64,000 nucleotides of DNA from JAIQFL01 sp035295745. GTDB taxonomy: Bacteria > Acidobacteriota > Terriglobia > Bryobacterales > Bryobacteraceae. Made by a program: the position numbers and the translations under genes. Below the pieces are notes generated by a model, which did no database searches, was not told where the DNA came from, and worked only from the letters and a program-made list of their open reading frames with translations. Below are positions 51,511 to 60,355 of this stretch, piece after piece (position 1 is the stretch's first letter; each line of letters opens with the position of its first letter). The stretch covers positions 1-64,000 of the forward strand of contig DATGIL010000084.1 of the NCBI GenBank assembly GCA_035295745.1. Direction: 5' to 3'.

Positions 51511-53012
51511 GACTTCTGGGGCTTCTGATACCCAAAACCACGGAGCACGTCACGCGCCACCGCGCGGTCGTCGAACGCGATCGTCTTGTCACGCAAGACC
51601 TGGTAAGTTTCGTGGCCCTTTCCCGCCAGGATGACGATATCGCCCTCCCGGGCTTCCTTCAGAGCGCGAGCGATCGCCGTAGCTCGGTCAGGCTCCACGA
51701 TGTGGGGCACATCCTTGCGCCGTATTCCCACCAGCGCGTCGTTCATGATGGCGAGCGGATCCTCGGATCGTGGATTGTCGCTCGTCAGCACTACAAAATC
51801 GCTGGCGTCCGCGGCGGCCTTGCCCATCAAGGGGCGCTTGGTCCGGTCGCGATCTCCACCGCAGCCGAACAACGTAATCACGCGCTTGGGATTCAGTCCG
51901 CGAGCCACGGCGATCACGTTTCGCAAAGCGTCGTCAGTGTGGGCGTAGTCCACCACGACGACGAAGGGCTGACCCTCGTCTACACGCTCGAAGCGGCCCG
52001 GCACGGCGGGAAGCTGTGCGATTCCCCGAGCGATCGTCTCCGGCGGTATGCCGTAGGACAGTGCCGTGCCGCAAGCCGCCAGGATATTGTAGACATTGAT
52101 TTTGCCAATTAGCGGCGATTCGATCGGAAATCGTTGCTTGCCGAACTGCACGTCGAACCGCAATCCCTGGAATCCCGAGGAGATGTGGCGGGCACGCAGG
52201 TCCGAATCCTGCCCTAGACCATACCAGAAGGTCTTTGTTTTGGGATGCAGCCTGATGCGGCGCGCATATTCGTCGTCGCTGTTCAACACGGCAAAAGGCG
52301 GAGGCGCGGTTCCCGTGCCGGCAAATAGCATCTCTTTAGCTGCGAAATAGGCCTCCATGGTGCCGTGAAAATCCAGGTGATCGCGTGTGAGGTTGGTGAA
52401 GACCGCGGTGTGGAAGTGAATGCCGTAAACGCGGCCAAGTGCCAGCGAGTGCGACGAGACTTCCATGGTCGCGTGGGTCCCACCCTCGTGCTCCAATTCC
52501 GCGAGCATGCGGATCAATTCCAGCGACTCGGGCGTGGTGTTGACGGCGGGCAATACACGTCCTGCAAGGTGATACTCAATCGTGCCGATCAGGGCCGTGG
52601 TATGGCCCGCAGCGCGCAAGACGGAGTCGATCAGATAAGAGGTAGTCGTCTTGCCATTGGTGCCGGTGATCGCTGTGAGGCCCAGCCGTTCGTCAGGCTT
52701 GTTGTAGAAATTCTTTGACGCGGTAGCCAAAGCTTGGCGGCCATGCTTGACTTGAATCCAGGGAGCGGTGAAGAGGTTGCCGCCCCCTGGGCCCGGTGCC
52801 TCCGATTCGCTCGCCACCGCGACGGCGCCTCGCGCCAAAGCGTCCTGGACGAACTGGCGCCCGTCGGCGCGACTCCCGGGAAACGCGAAGAAGAGGAAGT
52901 TTTTGCCGACTCGACGCGAATCGTACTCGATACCATCGATTGGCGTTTGGCCGAGTGAAGGCGAGATCGGCTGGGTCAGCGCTACACCCGAAAGTATCTC
53001 GTCCAGAGTCAT
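51507..53012 (-). CDS. murE: UDP-MurNAc-L-Ala-D-Glu:meso-diaminopimelate ligase MurE
   Basis: 501 residues. Motifs are YDSRRVGKNFLFFAFPG, ATP loop AITGTNGKTTTSYLID, NTTPESLELIRML, TNLTRDHLDFHGTMEAYF, and DYAHTDDALRNVI. The specificity motif DNPR (TSDNPRSEDP) indicates meso-diaminopimelate as the third residue, so the wall is of the mDAP type. It is separated from ftsI by 96 bp that hold a hairpin repeat. Confidence 0.97.
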   Translation of the reverse strand: MTLDEILSGVALTQPISPSLGQTPIDGIEYDSRRVGKNFLFFAFPGSRADGRQFVQDALARGAVAVASESEAPGPGGGNLFTAPWIQVKHGRQALATASKNFYNKPDERLGLTAITGTNGKTTTSYLIDSVLRAAGHTTALIGTIEYHLAGRVLPAVNTTPESLELIRMLAELEHEGGTHATMEVSSHSLALGRVYGIHFHTAVFTNLTRDHLDFHGTMEAYFAAKEMLFAGTGTAPPPFAVLNSDDEYARRIRLHPKTKTFWYGLGQDSDLRARHISSGFQGLRFDVQFGKQRFPIESPLIGKINVYNILAACGTALSYGIPPETIARGIAQLPAVPGRFERVDEGQPFVVVVDYAHTDDALRNVIAVARGLNPKRVITLFGCGGDRDRTKRPLMGKAAADASDFVVLTSDNPRSEDPLAIMNDALVGIRRKDVPHIVEPDRATAIARALKEAREGDIVILAGKGHETYQVLRDKTIAFDDRAVARDVLRGFGYQKPQKS

Positions 53013-53028
53013 TTTCGTAACCGGATGC

Positions 53029-53079
53029 GGCGCAGGCGCCTCGATTTGCCGCGTCGAGACAAGTCTCGACTCTTTCGCC
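53029..53079 (+). repeat. Two-hairpin dispersed repeat, copy F, between ftsI and murE
   Basis: GGCGC, a degenerate first hairpin, GCCGCG, then a perfect 7-bp stem TCGAGAC/GTCTCGA around AA and CTCTTTCGCC. Only the second half keeps the family structure well. It lies in the only sizeable gap in the upstream half of the cluster. Confidence 0.65.
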
Positions 53080-53108
53080 CTCCAGTGTATACCTCCACAA
53101 CTGCCAAC

Positions 53109-55163
53109 TCATCGTTCAAACTGCACGCGGATCTTGTCCCCCGGGTGGAGGATTGCCCCCGCTGGTGGCTTCTGTACTCGCGCGATACCGCTGCCATCCG
53201 GAACTACCGTTAGTCCCTTCGCCGAAGCTTCCGCCAGCACCGCACGCATCGTCTTACCTCTGAAATTCGGCACTCTCGGCAAAGGTGGTTCTCGTTTCGG
53301 CGGCGCCACTGCCACCGCAGGAAGGACGGCAGGCGGCGCGGGGCCGATCACCGCGCGCGTGACGGGCTCCGCGGGTTTCTCGTCCTCGTCCGGCTCGATC
53401 AGAATGTTGTCATCTCCCGGGCCGGCGTCTGCAAGATCGCTCACGTCACGGTTGGATGCTACCTCGGTAACCACTGGGGCGTCATCAGGCATGTCTTTGG
53501 GCACTTCCAAGACTCGCAGCGCTTCAGTCGCTACCGCGTGGAAAACCGGAGCCGCCACGACGCCGCCGAATCCGCCCTCGCCGTGAGTACCGTTCAACGT
53601 CACCACCACCACGATCGCCGGATTGTTGAGCGGCGCCATCCCCATGAAGGTCCCGTTATAGGAGTGGGTATAGTGCCGCGCCGCAAAATCGTAGATCTGC
53701 GCCGAGCCAGTCTTTCCGCCCACCGAATATCCGTCCAGCTTGGCGCGCTTGCCGGTGCCTAGCTGATTGGTCACCACTTCTTCCATCATGTGACGCATTT
53801 TGATCGCAGTCTCAGGCCGGATGACACGAACGGGAGGAGTAATCGGAACCGGACTGTCACCGCGCTTGGAGACGAGACGGGGGCGAACCAGCATGCCGCC
53901 GTTGGCGATCACGGAAGCTGCTTGCGCCAGTTGCAGCGTAGTCACGCTGACCTCCTGCCCCATGGAGACGGAGGCCAGTGACGTGGTGCCCCATCGTTCC
54001 AGTTTGCGCACCCGGCCAGGCGAATCTTCGAGCCGATGGAAGAGACCGACTCTTTGCCCGAAGCCAAATTTCCGCATATAGTCGTACATGTTCCTGGCTC
54101 CGACGCGCATGCCGACCTCGATCGCGCCAACGTTGCTGGATCGCGCCAGCACCATGTACATCGGAATGATTCCGATACCTGCGTGCGAGTCGTGAATCAC
54201 GCGGCCAGGCAGCGAAATCGCTCCGCCGTGGCAGTTGATCAAGCTATCCGGACTGAGACTGGTAGTCTCCAGCGCAGCGGACAGAGTGATCACTTTGAAC
54301 ACCGATCCCGGCTCGAAGGGAACCGCAGCCGCATGATTCTGACGGGCGAACTTTTCGCGTGGCGTCGCCTGGACGTTCGGGTCGTAGGTCGGATAGCTGG
54401 CCAGGGCGAGCACGTCTCCGGTGGAGGGATTCATGACCACCACGCTGCCGCTGTAGGCATGGTGCAGACCAACGGCGGCGGCCAGTTCCCGCTCCGCTAC
54501 GAACTGAACTCGCTCGTCGATTGTGGTAGTGATGGGAACGCCTGGCTTCGCTTGTGTGGCGAGCTGGGAGTCGATTCCGCGCCGCTTGACGTCAGTGAAG
54601 ACGCGGATCTGGCCCGGCGTTCCGCGGAGTTCCTCATCGAGCGCTCTCTCCAGGCCGGCCGTTCCTTTTTCTTCGAAATCCACTGAGCCTAATACGTGTG
54701 CAGCCAGGGAGCCATTGGGATAGTGGCGTTGGCTTTCGCTTTGAATGACGATCCATTCCTGTTTGAGGCCGCGCAGTTCCTGCCCTTCGGAGTAGTCGAT
54801 CTTGCGCTTCACCCAGAGGAAACCGCGCTTGTTTTCGCGAGCCTGCTTGATGGTATCGTACAGCTCGGCCCGGTCCAGATGGAGAGCTCGGGCCAGCAGA
54901 TCCGAATCCATCTCCAGGTTCGGTACTTTCAAGGGATTGATGTAAACCGACTCCGCCGGCACACTCATCGCGAGCGGCCTCCCGGTGTGGTCGAAGATGG
55001 TGCCGCGAGGCCCGGCGAGCTCCACCGTGACCTCCTGGCGGGCCTTCGCAGCTTTCGTGAACTCTTTATGACGTAGAACTTGAAGGGAAATCAGCTTGCC
55101 GAAGATCAGGCCGCCCCAAAGGACAATGATCGCGGCGAGCCAGGTGAGACGACGATCTGCCAT
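53109..55163 (-). CDS. ftsI: Septal transpeptidase FtsI (PBP3-type) with C-terminal PASTA domain
   Basis: 684 residues, longer than the Gram-negative norm (~590) because of the tail. One N-terminal span (residues ~9-28) precedes a dimerisation domain (RGTIFDHTGRPLAMS). The transpeptidase motifs are Ser287-x-x-Lys290 (EPGSVFK), Ser342-Ser-Asn344 and Lys484-Thr-Gly (GGKTGSA). A Pro/Asp-rich linker follows, and the last ~65 residues form one PASTA domain (VPNFRGKTMRAVLAEASAKGL). It crosslinks septal peptidoglycan. The PASTA domain is common in Gram-positive and some deep-branching lineages. Confidence 0.96.
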   Translation of the reverse strand: MADRRLTWLAAIIVLWGGLIFGKLISLQVLRHKEFTKAAKARQEVTVELAGPRGTIFDHTGRPLAMSVPAESVYINPLKVPNLEMDSDLLARALHLDRAELYDTIKQARENKRGFLWVKRKIDYSEGQELRGLKQEWIVIQSESQRHYPNGSLAAHVLGSVDFEEKGTAGLERALDEELRGTPGQIRVFTDVKRRGIDSQLATQAKPGVPITTTIDERVQFVAERELAAAVGLHHAYSGSVVVMNPSTGDVLALASYPTYDPNVQATPREKFARQNHAAAVPFEPGSVFKVITLSAALETTSLSPDSLINCHGGAISLPGRVIHDSHAGIGIIPMYMVLARSSNVGAIEVGMRVGARNMYDYMRKFGFGQRVGLFHRLEDSPGRVRKLERWGTTSLASVSMGQEVSVTTLQLAQAASVIANGGMLVRPRLVSKRGDSPVPITPPVRVIRPETAIKMRHMMEEVVTNQLGTGKRAKLDGYSVGGKTGSAQIYDFAARHYTHSYNGTFMGMAPLNNPAIVVVVTLNGTHGEGGFGGVVAAPVFHAVATEALRVLEVPKDMPDDAPVVTEVASNRDVSDLADAGPGDDNILIEPDEDEKPAEPVTRAVIGPAPPAVLPAVAVAPPKREPPLPRVPNFRGKTMRAVLAEASAKGLTVVPDGSGIARVQKPPAGAILHPGDKIRVQFER

Positions 55164-55200
55164 GACGTGTTGCGTTGCGAATCACGCCCCCCATATCGCT

Positions 55201-55680
55201 TTATCGACGCATGGCGACTGCGCCATCGGTCTTGCCGTCCAGGTGGAAGACCTGACCTTTACCCGGCGTAACGAGGTTACGCTTTTGGGCCAGCTGCTCC
55301 AGCCGCTGGGGGCCGAGCCGCTCCGCCTCTTGCAATTCCAGCTCACGCTTCTCATCCAACAGGCGGCGCTCTTCGGCACGCAGCGATTCCAGTTTGTACC
55401 CGGCCAATGTCGATGCTACGTTCGGAAACAGCACACCGCCCAGCAGGGCTAGAACAACAGCAGCGCCTCCGACTGCGGACCAGCAGGACGCATGGGCCTT
55501 GGGGTCGTGTTCCCGGACCAGACGCGAATTGTCGATTTTCTTGCAGTAGAAGAACACGTCTTCTTGTGGGAGCGCGCGCAGTTCGAACGGGCTTCGTTCT
55601 GCTCGCACAGGCACCGGCCGCTTTGCCTCGGGGTATGCCGGCGCTTCGGTTCTACGGAAAAAAACAGGCATCGTCGCCAT
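55201..55680 (-). CDS. ftsL: FtsL-like division protein
   Basis: 159 residues. A Pro/Arg/Glu-rich cytoplasmic N-terminus (~80 residues) precedes one membrane span (GGAAVVLALLGGVLFPNV) and a periplasmic coiled coil (KLESLRAEERRLLDEKRELELQEAERL). Sequence conservation in FtsL is low; the call rests on topology and its position between rsmH and ftsI. The long cytoplasmic extension is atypical. Confidence 0.8.
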   Translation of the reverse strand: MATMPVFFRRTEAPAYPEAKRPVPVRAERSPFELRALPQEDVFFYCKKIDNSRLVREHDPKAHASCWSAVGGAAVVLALLGGVLFPNVASTLAGYKLESLRAEERRLLDEKRELELQEAERLGPQRLEQLAQKRNLVTPGKGQVFHLDGKTDGAVAMRR

Positions 55681-55700
55681 GATCTTTTACTTATCCCTCT

Positions 55701-56561
55701 CTAATTCAGCGCCAGTGCGCGCAATTTGGCCGAGCGCGCCGCTGGGTTCCTCCGCGTTTCCTCTTCACTTGGCTGGAGCGGGTGCTTTGTCAGTATGGTG
55801 GCTATCCCGTCCCTGCCCAGCACCTTGAATCTCTCTTTGACCTTTTTGTCGTCGTACGATTGAAAGCTGATGACGACCATACGACCGCCCTTTTTCAGCA
55901 GGTCCGGTGCAATCTGGAGTAAGCAATCCAATTGTCCTGATTCCTGATTGATCTGCATTCTGAGGGCTTGAAAGGTCTTGGTGGCCGGGTGCAGATGTCC
56001 CGTCCTAGGCACGACCCGTAACACTACATCGGCCAGATGGAGTGTACTCCGTATGGGCCGTGCCCGGACGATTGCTCTGGCTACTTTCCGCGCCCTCCTC
56101 TCTTCGCCGAACTGATAGATCAGGTCGGCGAGTGTTTTTTCGTCGGTGTAATTGACTAGATCGGCTGCTGTCATGCCTGTGGACTGATCCATGCGCATAT
56201 CCAGAGGCCCATCTGACATAAACGAAAAACCGCGCTGCGGATCGGTGAGTTGATAACGGCTCACGCCCAGATCCGCCAAGATTCCGTCGAACTGTCCCTG
56301 CGCTCCCCCGGCAATCACTTCTGCTAAAGTACAGAAGGAGCCGTGATGGAAGCGGATTCGATCCTTCCACGCTTCGGTGTTTTGCCGTGCCTTCTCGATC
56401 GAGAGCAGATCGCGGTCGTTCGCGATTACCGTGCCCGTCTCGAGTTGCTGCGCGATCAGAGCGGTGTGGCCCCCCAACCCCGAAGTTGCGTCCAGGTAAA
56501 TTCCATCCGGACGTACTGCCAAGAGAGCAAGCGACTCGGCCGGCATGACAGGAACGTGCAT
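55701..56561 (-). CDS. rsmH: 16S rRNA (cytosine-1402 N4)-methyltransferase RsmH (MraW)
   Basis: 286 residues. It begins HVPVMPAESLALLAVRPDGIYLDATSGLGGHT (SAM-binding loop), followed by ILADLGVSRYQLTDPQRGFSFMSDGPLDMRMD, KTFQALRMQINQE and VVISFQSYDDKKVKERF. All are diagnostic. Slight changes from consensus (SRYQ for SS.Q, SFQS for SFHS) are visible; the second removes a commonly conserved His. It starts six bases after mraZ. Confidence 0.95.
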   Translation of the reverse strand: MHVPVMPAESLALLAVRPDGIYLDATSGLGGHTALIAQQLETGTVIANDRDLLSIEKARQNTEAWKDRIRFHHGSFCTLAEVIAGGAQGQFDGILADLGVSRYQLTDPQRGFSFMSDGPLDMRMDQSTGMTAADLVNYTDEKTLADLIYQFGEERRARKVARAIVRARPIRSTLHLADVVLRVVPRTGHLHPATKTFQALRMQINQESGQLDCLLQIAPDLLKKGGRMVVISFQSYDDKKVKERFKVLGRDGIATILTKHPLQPSEEETRRNPAARSAKLRALALN

Positions 56562-56567
56562 ACTCCG

Positions 56568-57062
56568 TCATTTCAGCCCCGCCGCTTGCAGTTTCTTGAC
56601 ATCCTCCCGCGGCGTTTGGGAAGCTTGCTGCTTCCGCTCGTTGTAGATGTCTTCGCTCAAAACTTCAATGTGGCCTTTGTAGGCATAAATGTGGACGGGG
56701 GCATTTTCGATTTTGAGCTCGCGCCGCAGTTCCGGCGAGAAGCTGATTCTTCCCTGCCCGTCCAATTCCGATTCGGATCCCAGGTCTGCCGCGTTAAACG
56801 CAATATTTTCAGCAAGACCCGGATCTTCGCGGTAATTATCAAAGAATTCTTCGTTTTGACGCCAAACCGACGGAGGGTATATCTGTGCAATTCGCCGGTC
56901 TAAGCTCGTCACAAACAACTTCTTTTCCCCGGTATAAGCCAATGCCTGAAAGTACTCCACAAATATGGCTGGCAGTTTCATGCGACCCTTGTCATCGATG
57001 CGCGCCGGGTACATTCCGCGTGGCGGTTCGATTTTGGGGGATGGCAGTTGCCCAGATTCCAT
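56568..57062 (-). CDS. mraZ: Transcriptional regulator MraZ
   Basis: 164 residues. Two SpoVT/AbrB-like halves: PARIDDKGRMKLPAIFVEYF (residues ~19-38) and GSESELDGQGRISFSPELRREL (~95-116). The double DxKGR/DGQGR signature identifies MraZ. It heads the dcw cluster and is expected to repress it by binding direct repeats upstream of itself (see 57091-57120). The N-terminus is ~13 residues longer than usual. Confidence 0.95.
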   Translation of the reverse strand: MESGQLPSPKIEPPRGMYPARIDDKGRMKLPAIFVEYFQALAYTGEKKLFVTSLDRRIAQIYPPSVWRQNEEFFDNYREDPGLAENIAFNAADLGSESELDGQGRISFSPELRRELKIENAPVHIYAYKGHIEVLSEDIYNERKQQASQTPREDVKKLQAAGLK

Positions 57063-57080
57063 ATTTGGCCCAGAAAGGAT

Positions 57081-57120
57081 CTAAATTTAGCCCCGTTTAG
57101 ACCACTTCTTAACCACACCA
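57081..57120 (-). promoter_or_regulatory. Candidate MraZ box and palindrome upstream of mraZ
   Basis: On the minus strand, TGGTT, TGGTC and GGGGC recur at 10-11-bp intervals (plus-strand ACCA at 57112, ACCA at 57101, CCCC at 57091). This resembles the TGGGN repeats with ~10-bp period bound by MraZ. A perfect CTAAATTTAG palindrome (57081-57090) follows, ~20 bp from the start codon. The assignment is by analogy. Confidence 0.5.
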
Positions 57121-57281
57121 CCAATAGTGGCAGATCGACTGAACCAAAGCAAGAGGTTTTTCAGCCGATGTCTCTGATTATTTTGGGGTTAACGGGGATA
57201 CCAGCAGATCTACACAAGTACGGAGACATACTATATGTAGATCAAAAGGCGAAGGAAAAGAGAAGAGAGAAGAATGTCCGA

Positions 57282-57869
57282 TTAGATGGCGGGGGATGGG
57301 AATACGGCCTTGTCGTAGATCTCGCTTAAAGGAAGCACACATTGAATCGACGTAAGTTCAATTTTCTGTGTAAGTTCCGCAAATTCGATCAAAAGCCAGC
57401 GATTTTCGGCCTGGCGGGTAAAACATTCTATGTGGGGTTTGTCCTGGGCGATGGTTAAGTAATCGATCAGGGTGGGCAGAGTCCGATAATGCTCGAATTT
57501 TTTCCCGCGGTCGTAATCTTCGGTGGATGGCGCAAGCACTTCCACAATTAAAGACGGATTGGTTATGCCATCGGGCCGGCCTTCGGTGTATTGAGGATCG
57601 CCGCAGATGACGGTTACATCCGGGTAGGTATACAACCCCGTTGCCGTAACCCTTACCATCAAATCGCTCGTATACACGCGACAAGGCGCCGACTTCAAAC
57701 GAGTCCGAAGTTCTCCGCCAACGTTGTTCACGATGAGGGCATGATGAGGCGTGGTGGCGAACATCGGGAAGATCTCGCCGTTGAAGTACTCGCACTTTGA
57801 ATCGGATGTGCGTTGGCGCTCGAGGTACTCCTCTACGCTCACGAAGGTCGCGCCGGGGTTCGCCGCCAT
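57282..57869 (-). CDS. Uma2-family (DUF820) PD-(D/E)XK nuclease-like protein
   Basis: 195 residues, normal for the family. It begins SVEEYLERQRTSDSKCEYFNGEIF and has the core YPDVTVICGDPQ and NPSLIVEVLAPSTEDYDRGKKFEHYRTLP. The Asp, Glu and Lys of a PD-(D/E)XK site are present (D in YPDV, E in IVEV, K in RGKK). Uma2 proteins are abundant in cyanobacteria and soil bacteria; no clear biological role is known. It lies divergently 219 bp from mraZ on the other side of the operator region, but on the same strand. Confidence 0.9.
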   Translation of the reverse strand: MAANPGATFVSVEEYLERQRTSDSKCEYFNGEIFPMFATTPHHALIVNNVGGELRTRLKSAPCRVYTSDLMVRVTATGLYTYPDVTVICGDPQYTEGRPDGITNPSLIVEVLAPSTEDYDRGKKFEHYRTLPTLIDYLTIAQDKPHIECFTRQAENRWLLIEFAELTQKIELTSIQCVLPLSEIYDKAVFPSPAI

Positions 57870-57906
57870 TCTTTTAATCCATGGTAGCAGTTGTGGAAAA
57901 GAAGGT

Positions 57907-57929
57907 GGGGCCGGATGTTTCCCGGCCCC
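57907..57929 (-). terminator. Intrinsic terminator for the Ig-like surface protein gene
   Basis: Perfect 8-bp stem GGGGCCGG/CCGGCCCC with a seven-base loop; on the minus strand it is followed by ACCTTCTTTTCC. It lies 17 bases after the stop at 57946. Confidence 0.7.
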
Positions 57930-57945
57930 GGAGAAGGAAGGAGTA

Positions 57946-60207
57946 CTACTGGTGAACTGGAATCTTTGACAAGCCGCTGCTGATCGGCGTGTTACTTCCC
58001 AACGGAATCACGGAAACCGAGTAGCTGATATCGTTTCCTGTGGGCCCGCTGGTGGGAATCTGGAACGCCACGACATAGACACCCGGAAGGTCTTCACTGA
58101 GCTTTGCGTAAACCAGCGAGGCTCCCGAACCGCTCATGCCGGGCACCACTGTACCAGCGACTGCCGCGTTGGAAGCGGACGTCGGGCTGTTACTGGGAGC
58201 CGGCACCGTTTGCGTGCTCACACCGGGCGTGGTGGCGCCGAGTCCAGTCACATAGGACACGACGATTTCGCCCTGGCGGGCCGGATTGGTTAGGCTAACA
58301 TAGGAGCCGTCCGGACGAATCAGAACTGCGCGGAAGGATCCGTCAGACATCTTCGTCTGGAAAATGCCGGGACTGGCAGCCTGCACGTTCAGGTTCAGGT
58401 TGGTGCTTGCACCGCCAGCGGATAGGGTAACCGGCACCGCACTGCCCGGCGTCACCTCGCACGGTACCTGAAAGAGGACCTGCTGCTGCTGGAAGGCGTT
58501 GGTCCCAACACTCAGAATGGGAGCTACGATGTTCGAGAAGGTGAGTTGAATCGGAGTCGAGGGAACCGGGGTTCCGGGGAAAGTGGGCGAGATGTCGGGG
58601 ATCCCCAAGGTTCCCGGAGCCGTAACCAACGCGCCAAGACTGCAAGGTGAGAGCGAGTTTAGCTGGCCGTCGGCGCCATTGACAAAGTTGGCCGCGGTGA
58701 GCGTCGGAGCCGAAGCGAGGACGTTGAGCGCGAATGTGACGTTGTTCGGCCCGCCTGCGGTGGAGGCAACAACACTCACCGGTCCGCTGTTCGGACCTGC
58801 TGTGATATTCACCTGCGCCAGACCGTTCGCATCGGTATTGGCACTGGAGGCCGATAATGTTGCGGATCCGCTAAATACGGAGAACTGCACTGGGATGTTG
58901 GCAGCCGATCCGGCACTTACACTGACTTTCACGATCAGCGGTTGGCTGAATGCCGTGTTGGCAACTGCGCTTTGGCCGCTACCGGAGATCAGTTGAAATT
59001 GAGTGACACTCACCGGTGGCGTCGCTGTGATCGTGAATGTCACAGATTTCGTGGAGTCGCTGCCGAGGGTGGCGGTGATCTGCGCCGCGCCGACGAAACC
59101 GCTCGAGAACGTCACGAGGTTCGTGGACTGCCCGTTAGTGCCAGTGGTCGTCGAGGAGTTGGAAAGATTGACGCCCCCAGTTGTTGGCGACACGACTTTC
59201 CAGTTTACGGTCGATCCACCATTCGGTAGACCCGAAGTATTGTCGGTCTCAACCGTCAACGAAACGCTTCCGCCGCTAAGTACGGACTGTGTGCCGCCCG
59301 CGGGCGAAATGATCTTGATGTTCCCGGGAGCGCCCGGGGATACCTGCATGTTGATCGGGATAAAGTTCTGCCAGGCGGTATTCACGGTCGGAAGGCTGCT
59401 CAGATCGTTGGGATTGAGAAGTGGCAACCAAAAGCCGGACGGAGACGAGTTGACGACCTGAACGCCACCCACAGTGACGACAAACCGGCCAAAACCTGGT
59501 TGTCCGCCGAATACCGGCGTGCAAGTTGCGGCACCGTTGGCGTCGGTCAACACGGTATTCAAGCCCGCGCCCGGGCTACTCGCGCAGGCGATGACAGGCC
59601 CTTGCGTTGGATCCTGGAAGTTGAGCAGTTGCACTGCGGCGTTAGGCAGGATCTGTACCGAAAGACCATTGCTGGCTTCGACCGCCAACTGGATTGGAGG
59701 AGTCACGCTCGTGCCCACGGCGCCGGTGAGTGTAGTGCCGACAGGAATGTTCACGGGGACAACGATGATGTATGGCGCGACCTGGAGATTCGGAGCAGCG
59801 ACCAACTGGGTCAGGTTGAAGGTCGCTACGTTTCCACCGGCGGTGGCGGTAACGGTGCTCTGAACCAGGGGAGTCAGCACGTTCTGGTAGAACCCATTCG
59901 CGGGGAGATTGAAATACGCAGTCGCCAGTCCGTTGACGTCTGTGAATGTTTGGGCCTGGTTGGTTCCGGTCGCCAGGAAAACTCCGTTCAGCGAAGATCC
60001 TGTCCAGTTCACTGCGACACCGGCACCCACGGGATTGCCGGTGGTGGCGTCCGTTACCTGGACTACCAGAGGATTGAGCTGGAAGTTTCCGCCGCCGAGT
60101 ACCTGCCCATTCCCAGAGACTATCGTTACATTCTGTGCCGAAGCTGAAGTTAGGAAGACAAAAGCAGCGAATAACGCCGCCAAAGATAGAGACCTGAAGC
60201 TATGCAA
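57946..60207 (-). CDS. Secreted Ig-like repeat protein with C-terminal TIGR03437-type domain
   Basis: 753 residues. A signal peptide (MHSFRSLSLAALFAAFVFLTSASA) is followed by at least four bacterial Ig-like (Big_1-like) repeats marked by 'TDxxGxA' turns (TDVNGLATAYF, TDANGAATCTP, TNGQSTNLVTF, TDANGLAQVNI). The C-terminal ~230 residues are a 'Solibacter' domain (FVNGADGQLNSLSPCSLGALVTAPG, QQQVLFQVPCEVTPG, GEIVVSYVTGLGATTPG). Likely surface-exposed; function unknown. Confidence 0.88.
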   Translation of the reverse strand: MHSFRSLSLAALFAAFVFLTSASAQNVTIVSGNGQVLGGGNFQLNPLVVQVTDATTGNPVGAGVAVNWTGSSLNGVFLATGTNQAQTFTDVNGLATAYFNLPANGFYQNVLTPLVQSTVTATAGGNVATFNLTQLVAAPNLQVAPYIIVVPVNIPVGTTLTGAVGTSVTPPIQLAVEASNGLSVQILPNAAVQLLNFQDPTQGPVIACASSPGAGLNTVLTDANGAATCTPVFGGQPGFGRFVVTVGGVQVVNSSPSGFWLPLLNPNDLSSLPTVNTAWQNFIPINMQVSPGAPGNIKIISPAGGTQSVLSGGSVSLTVETDNTSGLPNGGSTVNWKVVSPTTGGVNLSNSSTTTGTNGQSTNLVTFSSGFVGAAQITATLGSDSTKSVTFTITATPPVSVTQFQLISGSGQSAVANTAFSQPLIVKVSVSAGSAANIPVQFSVFSGSATLSASSANTDANGLAQVNITAGPNSGPVSVVASTAGGPNNVTFALNVLASAPTLTAANFVNGADGQLNSLSPCSLGALVTAPGTLGIPDISPTFPGTPVPSTPIQLTFSNIVAPILSVGTNAFQQQQVLFQVPCEVTPGSAVPVTLSAGGASTNLNLNVQAASPGIFQTKMSDGSFRAVLIRPDGSYVSLTNPARQGEIVVSYVTGLGATTPGVSTQTVPAPSNSPTSASNAAVAGTVVPGMSGSGASLVYAKLSEDLPGVYVVAFQIPTSGPTGNDISYSVSVIPLGSNTPISSGLSKIPVHQ

Positions 60208-60303
60208 GATTACTTACCTCCGTCATGCGATGCATGAACATGGTTAGATTGGAAGGACGCGGAAGAGCTTCAGTGTAGCACAGAAAAGATCTGCACCAAA
60301 AGG

Positions 60304-60331
60304 CAAGAGGGGAGCCGAAGCTCCCCTCTTG
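60304..60331 (-). terminator. Strong intrinsic terminator with UUCG tetraloop
   Basis: A perfect 12-bp stem CAAGAGGGGAGC/GCTCCCCTCTTG closed by TTCG on the minus strand, followed by CCTTTTGG. It lies 25 bases after the stop of the 692-residue gene. Confidence 0.9.
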
Positions 60332-60355
60332 TTTACAGCGTTCTAAGTGTTGAAG

